Shown here piece after piece: positions 1 to 6,362 of a stretch of 64,000 nt of DNA. The stretch lies in assembly GCF_000423565.1 (NCBI RefSeq), contig NZ_KE384046.1, positions 8,387 through 72,386 of the forward strand, read 5' to 3'. The stretch's first letter is position 1. The number at the start of each line of letters is the position of its first letter. The notes below the pieces were generated by a model. That model saw only the letters and a program-made list of their open reading frames with translations. It did not search any database and was not told where the DNA came from. Source of the DNA: Runella zeae DSM 19591 (GTDB lineage: Bacteria > Bacteroidota > Bacteroidia > Cytophagales > Spirosomataceae). The position numbers were made by a program, and so were the translations under genes.

Positions 1-117
1 ACTGAGTACCGAAAGAAGCACAAGTGGAAAACTGAAGACAACGTAAAAACACTTGCCGTAGACGGGCGCAGGAAAGAGAATAAGACGAAGATTGAGTGTT
101 TGACTTGGAACTATTGA
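1..117 (+). CDS. C-terminal end of an unidentified protein (partial)
   Basis: An open frame enters from the left edge and ends with TGA at 115-117, directly before a terminator hairpin. The 38 visible residues are very rich in Lys, Arg and Glu and end in LTWNY. No family is recognisable. The segment recurs almost unchanged at 1006-1122, where it is no longer attached to a longer plus-strand frame, so it could also be non-coding repeat sequence. The terminator placed right after the stop favours coding. Confidence 0.35.
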   Translation, partial: TEYRKKHKWKTEDNVKTLAVDGRRKENKTKIECLTWNY

Positions 118-121
118 AAAA

Positions 122-150
122 GCGAAAGCCTCCCAATCGGAGGCTTTTGC
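122..150 (+). terminator. Hairpin terminator after the partial left-edge frame
   Basis: The stem AAGCCTCC/GGAGGCTT with a short loop starts 5 bases after the stop of the left-edge frame. A-rich and T-rich flanks on either side let it work in both directions, so it can also end the lipoprotein gene transcribed toward it from 780. Confidence 0.75.
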
Positions 151-162
151 TTAAATCTTTCC

Positions 163-780
163 TCAATTATTTGCCCCAATAAAAGCAGAAAATTGAGAGG
201 GTTGAATACGCAAAGTATCAGGATAAGTAGAGGTACTCCCTTTTCGAGTTCGAATAAAAGTCATCATAAATTCCCCTTCTATATAGCCTGTACTTTTATC
301 AAGCTTTGTTACCCTAAAATATTGCTTTTCACTGGGTAACACAGTATACTGGTCTTTACCTGCATCAAATTCATGTGTAAAAAATATAGCTTGTGGAATC
401 GTGTCAGGACGACAGGCGGGTCTATATCCTTCTTCAAATACATACTCACCTACTTTTAGAGGAATTGCCCCAAAAGTTATACTCTCAAAAGGATACTTTT
501 TATAATCTTCAAAGTCATAATAACGATGCATAGCCAACGTAAAGAAATCTTTATAGAGAGGATCTAAACGTTCAGCCCAGCAAGAACCACACGAAGTTCG
601 AGTGGCAACAGCGACACCATTGGGCAAGACTTTATTCCAAGGTTCGCCATTCATTACTATTTGAGCAGAATTGCGAGGGGAGGGAAGCGGTTCTTCTTTG
701 GTGTCTTTACGGCATCCCAACACCAAAATAACACATACCCATCCTAACACAAATGTTGGGGTTATCTGTAACCTTTTCAT
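163..780 (-). CDS. Predicted outer-surface lipoprotein
   Basis: A 205-residue protein with a type II signal peptide: a basic start (MKRLQ), a hydrophobic core and the lipobox VLGC with Cys23 as the predicted lipidation site. The mature part (NGEPWNK near the start, TGYIEGEFMMTF near the end) resembles Bacteroidota lipoproteins of the DUF6252 type; this family call is tentative and no biochemical role can be assigned. Its ATG overlaps the stop of the upstream T9SS fragment by four bases (ATGA), so the two were once translationally coupled. It probably worked with the now-missing secreted protein. Confidence 0.8.
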   Translation of the reverse strand: MKRLQITPTFVLGWVCVILVLGCRKDTKEEPLPSPRNSAQIVMNGEPWNKVLPNGVAVATRTSCGSCWAERLDPLYKDFFTLAMHRYYDFEDYKKYPFESITFGAIPLKVGEYVFEEGYRPACRPDTIPQAIFFTHEFDAGKDQYTVLPSEKQYFRVTKLDKSTGYIEGEFMMTFIRTRKGSTSTYPDTLRIQPSQFSAFIGANN

Positions 781-1046
781 TTTTCTATGATTAGTTTCTC
801 AGTTTTTACAAAAGCACCATCCAATTCCATTTTACATAAGTAAACCCCTGTCGGTTCTGTGGTACAATCATGCGTTAAGTAATAAACTCCACTCGAATAT
901 TTTTTATTACTCAACGTGCGGATGATTTTACCTTGAAGACTCATTAGGTCTATTTTTACGTTTCCTTCTCTCTGAACTTTAAAACCAAGTTGAGATTGAT
1001 TCTTGACTGAGTACCGAAAGAAGCACAAGTGGAAAACTGAAGACAA
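777..1046 (-). pseudogene. Orphan T9SS C-terminal sorting domain (truncated gene)
   Basis: About the last 75 residues match a type IX secretion C-terminal sorting domain: KNQSQLGFKVQREGNVKIDL, then LQGKII, a GVY turn and the ending KTEKLIIEK. Such domains direct passengers through the T9SS for anchoring or release at the cell surface. Here there is no passenger. The first 14 codons are read from the ~150-bp repeat that starts at 1006, so the body of the gene was lost at the junction near 1005. The frame still overlaps the lipoprotein start by four bases. A standalone product would lack a signal peptide and be non-functional. Confidence 0.75.
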
Positions 1047-1155
1047 CGTAAAAACACTTGCCGTAGACGGGCGCAGGAAAGAGAATAAGACGAAGATTGA
1101 ATGTTTGACTTGGGACTATTGAAAAAGCAAAAGCCTCCGATTGGGAGGCTTTCGC
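1006..1155. repeat. Long direct repeat, copy 2
   Basis: A near-identical copy of bases 1-150. It abuts the truncated T9SS domain at its left edge and the higA-type gene at its right edge. The last 29 bases are inverted relative to copy 1. Confidence 0.9.
1127..1155 (-). terminator. Bidirectional hairpin terminator after the HigA-type gene
   Basis: AAGCCTCC/GGAGGCTT stem, the exact reverse complement of the hairpin at 122-150. It lies 4 bases beyond the stop of the minus-strand antitoxin gene and is followed by A/T tracts on both sides. Confidence 0.75.
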
Positions 1156-1158
1156 TTT

Positions 1159-2268
1159 TTAAGGAATTTGATTCTGCCGTTGAAAAATAGAAGGTGTGGA
1201 GTACTTAACTCTACCTTCAAAGCATAACCTTCCCCAAACTGAAGGTGGAGGGACTTGTTGTTCAGCGGCAAAGGAAGTTATATCTACATCTGTAAAATTC
1301 GACTTACCAAATGTAAATTCTTTCCAATCAGTTTTAGAAATCATGGAGTTACGGGCAAAATCATTAGCTTCCTCTTCAGTTTGAGAAATATCCATTTTAG
1401 AATCTTCTAAACTATCTACAAATGAGATTTCTTTATTGTTTTTTAGGTGCAAAAAAATATGCGCTACTTCATGATATACTGTAAAAATGAGGTTATCGTA
1501 GCGATGATGCCTTAACGTTAGTGCTAGAATTGGACTAGACTCATACCAAAAAGCGGCTCCGTCTAATGGCACATGGTCTGGCTTTTCGCAAATAACTAGC
1601 TTAATGCCATATTTAGACATTAATTTATGTAGATTCTCCAGCACATTTTGTTTAAGAAACAATTTTTTTAGCTCTTTTAAAAGAAGCTCTTGAGATGAAA
1701 AGTCGAACTCTTCAACTTTAACATTTGTGGATAAAAACTTCACATATCTGATCCACGAATTGACATACGAAGTATATTCCAGTAATTTACTTGATTTCTT
1801 AAAATGTACTCCTCCCAAGGATTTACTTGAAAGTTCCTTTTGTAATTCTATGGGGGAATGAAAACCTAGCACCTTCAGTATGGTAGGTACATCTTCTTTT
1901 AGCTCCCCAGATAGTACTTGTCGCTTTCGAAAATATGATACAGGTATTAGTGGCTTGATCAGTTTCCAATTATTAATTGCTTCGACTTTCTCTTGTACAT
2001 TTTTCTCAATTTTGGCTATATCTAAGTTGTACTGGGCCTGTAAATTGTTCCAAAATTCTGGATCCATATTTAGTACTGCTCCCAATAGAATAGCAAAATC
2101 AGGCGTAATTGAGCGTTTCCCCTTTAATATTTCATTTAACTGGGATGCTTGGATTCCTGTTTCAGCGGCAATTTCATTTTGTTTTATCCCTTTTTGTAAA
2201 AGAGCCTCCTTCAAATGAAGCCCAGGGTGAATTGCTTGATTTGGAACGAGTGAGGTGTTTGAATGCAT
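1159..2268 (-). CDS. higA: HigA-type antitoxin with XRE helix-turn-helix and ImmA/IrrE peptidase domain
   Basis: A 369-residue protein. Residues ~14-75 form an XRE/HigA helix-turn-helix (LKEALLQKGIKQNEIAAETG, then LNEILKGKRSITPDFAI). The C-terminal half is an ImmA/IrrE-type zinc metallopeptidase domain with the motif HEVAH at 266-270. Simple HigA proteins are about 100 residues, so this is the long peptidase-fused form. Its start lies 22 bases after the stop of the HigB-like toxin, the usual toxin-first order of higBA. Expected role: neutralise the toxin and repress the operon. The protease domain might allow stress-triggered release, which is inference. Confidence 0.85.
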   Translation of the reverse strand: MHSNTSLVPNQAIHPGLHLKEALLQKGIKQNEIAAETGIQASQLNEILKGKRSITPDFAILLGAVLNMDPEFWNNLQAQYNLDIAKIEKNVQEKVEAINNWKLIKPLIPVSYFRKRQVLSGELKEDVPTILKVLGFHSPIELQKELSSKSLGGVHFKKSSKLLEYTSYVNSWIRYVKFLSTNVKVEEFDFSSQELLLKELKKLFLKQNVLENLHKLMSKYGIKLVICEKPDHVPLDGAAFWYESSPILALTLRHHRYDNLIFTVYHEVAHIFLHLKNNKEISFVDSLEDSKMDISQTEEEANDFARNSMISKTDWKEFTFGKSNFTDVDITSFAAEQQVPPPSVWGRLCFEGRVKYSTPSIFQRQNQIP

Positions 2269-2290
2269 AAATAGCAGGTTTTAAAATTTG

Positions 2291-2593
2291 TTATCCACTT
2301 AGGCCATAGATAATAATAGTTATCCCACCGTCTTCATTTGCTTGACAAGTAAACTCAAGACAGTAGGTATCGTCAACTTTCACAGAATATAAAGAACATT
2401 CATGATCAAGTATCCTCCCTTCTATATACGGAATTTTGAGGAATTCGGTTGGGGTCATACATGCCCTTAGAGCACTAATTATAAAAATAAATCGCTTCCT
2501 AAAGCGCGTTGAACACTTAAAGCGCTTAGATGAGGTGCTATTATGATCGTAAAGACCTTCTAATTTTTTCTCGGTAAAATATATGATATTCAA
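2291..2593 (-). CDS. higB: HigB/RelE-like ribosome-dependent mRNA interferase toxin
   Basis: A 100-residue basic protein of the RelE/HigB fold: a FRKRFIFIISALRACMTPTE helix, then the strand region EGRILDHECSLYSVKVDDTYCLEFTC and the ending GGITIIIYGLSG. HigB toxins cleave mRNA on the ribosome. The start is TTG at 2591-2593, forced by an in-frame TAG just upstream. A TAnnTTTG element (2605-2612) is so close that the transcript would be almost leaderless. Its partner is the downstream HigA-type gene. Confidence 0.8.
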   Translation of the reverse strand: MNIIYFTEKKLEGLYDHNSTSSKRFKCSTRFRKRFIFIISALRACMTPTEFLKIPYIEGRILDHECSLYSVKVDDTYCLEFTCQANEDGGITIIIYGLSG

Positions 2594-2604
2594 CTATTTA
2601 GGCT

Positions 2605-2612
2605 CAAAGTTA
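2605..2612 (-). promoter_or_regulatory. Predicted -7 element of the higBA operon
   Basis: On the minus strand the sequence reads TAACTTTG, matching the Bacteroidota TAnnTTTG element, about 12 bases before the TTG start of higB. No clear -33 element was identified. Confidence 0.45.
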
Positions 2613-2637
2613 ACTACAATTTAACGAATAACCATGC

Positions 2638-2672
2638 TTTGGTGAAGATTTTTTTTAAAAATATTCACCAAA
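2638..2672. promoter_or_regulatory. Inverted repeat between higBA and the Ubl operon (putative operator)
   Basis: Perfect 9-bp arms TTTGGTGAA (2638-2646) and TTCACCAAA (2664-2672) separated by 17 A/T-rich bases. It sits in the 251-bp divergent region, just upstream of the predicted -7 elements on both sides. That position suits binding by the HigA-type repressor or another dimeric regulator. Binding is inferred. Confidence 0.45.
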
Positions 2673-2689
2673 TTGTAAATTTTTTATCA

Positions 2690-2697
2690 TACATTTG
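2690..2697 (+). promoter_or_regulatory. Predicted -7 element of the ubiquitin-like operon
   Basis: TACATTTG fits TAnnTTTG. It would give a leader of about 140 bases before the ATG at 2845. A matching -33 element is not obvious. Confidence 0.4.
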
Positions 2698-2710
2698 TTC
2701 ATCCAAAACA

Positions 2711-2772
2711 GAAAGGAGGAAGAGCAATGTAGGAAAATGTTAGTTAATAGTACAAACAAAAAATATATGTAG
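2711..2772 (+). promoter_or_regulatory. Leader with strong Shine-Dalgarno and start-stop mini-ORFs
   Basis: GAAAGGAGG at 2711-2719 is followed at good spacing by ATG TAG (2727-2732), a start codon immediately followed by a stop. A second tiny frame, ATG at 2737 to TAG at 2770-2772 (11 codons), follows in the same frame as the downstream gene. Strong Shine-Dalgarno sites are uncommon in Bacteroidota, so this may be a translated regulatory leader. It could instead be the remains of an older gene start. Confidence 0.35.
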
Positions 2773-2844
2773 TTGCTCCAACAACTATATATAAACAATT
2801 CACAAAAAGTAAAATTATTTTTTAGTATTAATAATCACAAAACA

Positions 2845-3606
2845 ATGGAAAATTTCCAACAAAAGCAAGACCACGAGGGAGCCTCTGTGGTTGCACCTGA
2901 AGCAGTAGTAATCGATCTTGAACAATTTGCCCGTGACGGAAAAACGCTTCCGACTTATGATCCAGGTATTGTTATTCACTACCGATTTCGAGTTGACAAG
3001 TCAATATTTGAAAGGAAGAAGCCTTTAATTACAGGCCGTGAGTTGTTAGCCTTAGTAGGACTCTCTCCCGACAAGTATAAGCTGTTCCTTTTGGGAACTG
3101 GAAAGCAAAAAGCAATTGCTCCGGATGAAAGTATCGACCTGCGTATTCCTGGACTGGAGCGCTTTAAATCAGTTGCTAAAGAGGCAACGGAGGGCAACAA
3201 TCCACAAGTTCAGCAACGTATTCAATTTGACTTGTTACCAGACGATTTGAAATTTTTAAAAAATGAGGGCCTCCGATGGGAGGCTCTTATGGTTGGAAAT
3301 GTAGGATGGATATTGGTTTACGATTTCCCGATTCCTGATGGATACAATACAAAAAAAACATGCCTTGCATTAATGCTTCCGGCGTCTTACCCTTCAACGG
3401 AAATCGATATGATGTACTTTTACCCTGAATTAAGCCGGTCAGATGGCAGGGGGATTCGTGCGTTAGCGAGTCATAATGTTGATGGTAAAAATTTTCAACG
3501 ATGGTCACGCCATCGCCCTCCCGGTATGTGGCGGCCGAGTATTGATAATCTGGAGACTCATGTTTTGGCAATTACAGAATGGCTAAATCAAGAACTACAA
3601 AAATAA
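2845..3606 (+). CDS. Ubiquitin-like (multiubiquitin-type) domain fused to prokaryotic E2 family E
   Basis: A 253-residue protein starting at the ATG at 2845; an upstream TTG at 2773 would add 24 residues of non-conserved sequence. Residues ~43-112 match the bacterial multiubiquitin beta-grasp domain (LITGRELLALVGL, YKLFLLG, a DLRIPGLERF end). Residues ~128-250 match the prokaryotic E2 family E fold (SYPSTEIDMMYFYP, then HNVDGKNFQRWSRHR and WRPSIDNLETHVLAI). The only cysteine, C173, lies in an early strand. None occupies the usual catalytic position after HNVDG, where F217-S221 are found. The Ubl has no C-terminal Gly-Gly because it continues into the E2. The gene heads a tightly packed operon with a JAB-E1 fusion and a DUF6527 protein. 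Conjugation chemistry must differ from classical thioester transfer or be lost. Confidence 0.82.
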   Translation: MENFQQKQDHEGASVVAPEAVVIDLEQFARDGKTLPTYDPGIVIHYRFRVDKSIFERKKPLITGRELLALVGLSPDKYKLFLLGTGKQKAIAPDESIDLRIPGLERFKSVAKEATEGNNPQVQQRIQFDLLPDDLKFLKNEGLRWEALMVGNVGWILVYDFPIPDGYNTKKTCLALMLPASYPSTEIDMMYFYPELSRSDGRGIRALASHNVDGKNFQRWSRHRPPGMWRPSIDNLETHVLAITEWLNQELQK

Positions 3607-3612
3607 TTGGCC

Positions 3613-5019
3613 ATGAAAATTAAACTAAGAATAGGGGGGCTTCATTACGAAGCCCTCTATCATCACTTACTTTCAGGAGACGGTAAGGAATCCATTGCTT
3701 TTGCCTTATGCGGACGCTACTTTGATGAGGAACAGGAAATTTTTCTCGTTCACAAACTTGAATTATTTCCAAACGAACAATGTATTGCACGCTATCCAGA
3801 TAAAGTAATCTGGTCTCCAGTCGAGATTGTTGATTTATTTGAAGAATGTAAAAATGAAGGGCTGTATCTACTAAAAATTCACTGTCATCCAGGTGGTGGA
3901 GCCGAATTTTCGGAGTATGACAATGAGTCAGATTGGCAACTTTCTGAAACAGTGACGGGCTGGCTTGATAATGATATTCCAATAATTAGTGCCATAATGC
4001 TTCCAGAAGGCGACATTATAGCCCGATTGGTACTACCTAGTTGTGAATTCCTTACAGTCGACTCTGTAATGGTAGCGGGCGATGAAATAAAGTTTTTTTC
4101 CCCTTCAAACTACATTACTTCCATTGACCTTGATGATATACAACTAAGAACACGTCAGTTGTTTGGAGAAGGGACAGTGAATATTCTACGTAAATTACGT
4201 ATTGGAGTGATAGGATGTTCGGGAACAGGAAGTATTGTAGTGGAATTGCTAAGTAGACTCGGGGTAGGATGTTTGGTCTTAATTGATCCCGACAGAGTAG
4301 AGTTTAAGAATTTGAATAGGATTCCAAATACTACATATGAGGATGCTGAAAAAGGCAGATACAAAGTCGATGTACTAAAAAGTGCAATCGAAAAACAAGG
4401 GACTGGGATAACCGTGAAGGCCGTTCCATTAGGGCTACACAGCTATGAAGCTTATCAAGAAGCCGCAGGTTGTGATATTGTTTTTGGCTGTATGGATTCT
4501 GTTGATGGAAGGCATCTACTAAATCGAATCGCTACATTCTTTATCCTGCCTTACTTTGATATTGGTATCCGATTAGATGCCGACGGAAAGGGGGGGATCG
4601 ATGAAGTGCTGGGGCGTGTTGATTATATACAACCAGGCAGGTCGTCATTATTTTCAAGAGAGCGATATAGTTTAGAAAGACTTCGAGCAGCTGATTTAGC
4701 GCGTACTGATCCTAAGGAGTACGATAGACAAGTAAAGGAAAGCTACATCAGAGCTGCGAAGGTTGACAGCCCAGCAGTTATTAGCGTTAATACATATTTT
4801 TCCGCTCAGGCAGTTAACGAATTATTAGCTCGATTACATCCTTTTAGAACTGAGCCCAATAAACAATTCGCTGAAATAACTTTTAGTATCGCGGGATTCT
4901 TTCTGGAGAATCAATCTGAGGGAGAACCTGACTTAGCTTTGGCAAAACACATTGGAAGAGGGACTGTTTCGCCGCTTTTGTTGTCACCTATGTTAATTGT
5001 TAAACCACACTCGTCATGA
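3613..5019 (+). CDS. JAB/JAMM deubiquitinase-like peptidase fused to ThiF/E1-like adenylyltransferase
   Basis: A 468-residue protein. The N-terminal JAB domain carries a perfect JAMM zinc motif HxHx7SxxD: H90, H92, S100 and D103, with E26 as probable catalytic glutamate. Residues ~185-440 form a ThiF/E1 adenylation domain with nucleotide loop GCSGTG (201-206), DPDRVE (225-230) and NLNR (233-236). The last cysteine is C293, in GCMDS right after the adenylation core; the segment that in E1 enzymes carries the catalytic cysteine has none. It is expected to activate the Ubl C terminus and to cleave Ubl links. The ATG at 3613 lies 6 bases past the previous stop, and the 3' end overlaps the next gene by ATGA. 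Confidence 0.88.
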   Translation: MKIKLRIGGLHYEALYHHLLSGDGKESIAFALCGRYFDEEQEIFLVHKLELFPNEQCIARYPDKVIWSPVEIVDLFEECKNEGLYLLKIHCHPGGGAEFSEYDNESDWQLSETVTGWLDNDIPIISAIMLPEGDIIARLVLPSCEFLTVDSVMVAGDEIKFFSPSNYITSIDLDDIQLRTRQLFGEGTVNILRKLRIGVIGCSGTGSIVVELLSRLGVGCLVLIDPDRVEFKNLNRIPNTTYEDAEKGRYKVDVLKSAIEKQGTGITVKAVPLGLHSYEAYQEAAGCDIVFGCMDSVDGRHLLNRIATFFILPYFDIGIRLDADGKGGIDEVLGRVDYIQPGRSSLFSRERYSLERLRAADLARTDPKEYDRQVKESYIRAAKVDSPAVISVNTYFSAQAVNELLARLHPFRTEPNKQFAEITFSIAGFFLENQSEGEPDLALAKHIGRGTVSPLLLSPMLIVKPHSS

Positions 5020-5351
5020 AAATCGTCGAATTATGGTATAAGTTACTGGTATGGTTGGGCATACGGAAACCACTCTATCAATACCTTTATGTTCAGGATT
5101 TTCCAGATGTATGGAAAGAAAAGACGGTTTACCTACTTGGTAAGCCGAACAATGAGTGGTTGGCAGGCCTTCTATGTCCATGTGGATGTAAGAAAAAAAT
5201 TGAATTGATACTTCTACCAGAAGAAAGGCCATGTTGGCATTTGACAATTCATAAAAAAGGAACTTTAAGCTTGAAACCTTCTGTTTGGCTTACTAAAGGC
5301 TGTAAAAGCCACTTCTTTTTGACAAAAGGAGATATAAAATGGTGTGATTGA
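5016..5351 (+). CDS. DUF6527 (BubE-like) protein of bacterial ubiquitin-like operons
   Basis: A 111-residue protein translationally coupled (ATGA overlap) to the JAB-E1 gene. Its pattern fits DUF6527: KTVYLLGKPNNEWLAGLLCP, CPCGCKKKIELILL, a central SLKPSVWL, then a GCKSHFFLTKGDIKWC ending. As I recall, the family was recently renamed BubE after its place in bacterial ubiquitination-like (Bub) operons. Its exact activity is not something I can read from the sequence. The CPCGC cluster could bind metal or act in catalysis. There is no signal peptide, so it is cytoplasmic. Confidence 0.75.
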   Translation: MKIVELWYKLLVWLGIRKPLYQYLYVQDFPDVWKEKTVYLLGKPNNEWLAGLLCPCGCKKKIELILLPEERPCWHLTIHKKGTLSLKPSVWLTKGCKSHFFLTKGDIKWCD

Positions 5352-5356
5352 TTTTG

Positions 5357-5388
5357 ATTGTTGCGGGAAATTTTTTTGCCGCAACAAT
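5357..5388. other. Hairpin between the Ubl operon and the FRG gene
   Basis: Perfect 10-bp arms ATTGTTGCGG (5357-5366) and CCGCAACAAT (5379-5388) with a T-rich 12-base loop. The T run is in the loop rather than after the stem, so this may be a partial terminator or an RNA-processing hairpin setting the level of the FRG gene. Confidence 0.55.
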
Positions 5389-5418
5389 TATAAATAGTAA
5401 ACAACTATAGCAGAAAAT

Positions 5419-6225
5419 ATGAAATATAAAACTCAGACATTATACAATTGGCAAGAATTTGAGGCCTTTTTTTCGGAACCAGGTCAGCACTTCTATAGAG
5501 GACATGCCGATGAAACATGGAAACTTTCACCGACCCTTTGCCGTAATGAAACTGATTTAAGTAAGGTTCTCAAAAAAGAAAAAACTCTTTTAACCTCATT
5601 TAAAGAGGAAGTTGATAGTGCTGGCTTAAATTCTCATTTTAATTTTCGTCCGGGATTAGGCTGTGAAGAGAAAGACTGGCATTGGCTCTTTCAATGCCAA
5701 CATATTGGATTACCGACCAGGCTTTTAGATTGGACGAATGATTTTAAGACTGCTTTATTTTTTGCAGTTGAAGGAGATAAAGATGCACCTCAGCATGATG
5801 ATAAAGATGGTGCTTTTTGGGTACAGTATGTAGATTGGGATTTAACTTTAAAGGATGATACATTTTACCACATTCCATTGGAAAGATTCAATGAAAGTGG
5901 TTATGCCAATCCCCCTATGCATTGGAACAATCAAATCTCATTCGAGAGTGCAAGTGGTTATCAAAATCGCTTTGCTCAAAAAGGCAAATTTTTTGTATTT
6001 GGCAATGATAAACTTTTAACGCCATTGGAAGATTTGGAGGAATTTATTGTTAACGAAAATGACCCGAAGAATCCATATTTGACAAAAGTGATAATTCCCC
6101 AATTGCTAAAGGCGGAATTTAGAGAACGTTTACATCAAATGGGTTACAATAAATCTAGTGTTTATAGAGGAGATCAGCCTGAAGTCAGCGCAGTGGCTAC
6201 TGGTGTAAGAAAAAAGTGCTCATAA
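5419..6225 (+). CDS. FRG-domain protein, possible effector of the Ubl system
   Basis: A 268-residue cytoplasmic protein with an FRG domain: FYRGH at 25-29, WKLSPTLCR at 34-42, and the conserved QHIGLPTRLLDWT at 94-106, followed by ALFFAVEG. FRG domains occur in phage-defence and toxin contexts, but the biochemical activity is not established as far as I know. It lies 67 bases downstream of the DUF6527 gene on the same strand, separated by a hairpin. It could be the effector of the conjugation module or an independent neighbour. The full length seems intact. Confidence 0.8.
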   Translation: MKYKTQTLYNWQEFEAFFSEPGQHFYRGHADETWKLSPTLCRNETDLSKVLKKEKTLLTSFKEEVDSAGLNSHFNFRPGLGCEEKDWHWLFQCQHIGLPTRLLDWTNDFKTALFFAVEGDKDAPQHDDKDGAFWVQYVDWDLTLKDDTFYHIPLERFNESGYANPPMHWNNQISFESASGYQNRFAQKGKFFVFGNDKLLTPLEDLEEFIVNENDPKNPYLTKVIIPQLLKAEFRERLHQMGYNKSSVYRGDQPEVSAVATGVRKKCS

Positions 6226-6239
6226 TCATGGTAAGCTAA

Positions 6240-6293
6240 AGTTTATAATAAAATGACCAAATTTTATGAATTTTAGCCATTTCATTATAAACT
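6240..6293. terminator. A/T-rich inverted repeat after the FRG gene
   Basis: Imperfect arms of about 17 bp (starting AGTTTATAAT and ending ATTATAAACT) lie 14 bases after the FRG stop. A weak stem could end transcription from the left and also from the minus-strand gene at 6363. Confidence 0.45.
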
Positions 6294-6362
6294 AATGAGC
6301 TAAATAAAACTTTTCGACCACGAGTGAAGGGGCTATTTGATTCCTTCCATAGTTGTTGGATT

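Larger units (their letters stand above)
1..150. repeat. Long direct repeat, copy 1
   Basis: Bases 1-121 match 1006-1126 with only a few substitutions, at an offset of 1005 bases. The left end lies outside the window, so the true length is unknown. The copy ends in a hairpin (122-150) that is the exact reverse complement of the hairpin ending copy 2. Confidence 0.9.

Noticed and set aside
2773-2844. TTG start of the Ubl-E2 gene
   Set aside because: It lies just after an in-frame TAG, has a poor context and adds only non-conserved residues before the ATG at 2845.
3287-3571. 94-codon frame antisense to the E2 domain
   Set aside because: It overlaps a clear conserved domain and has no features of its own.
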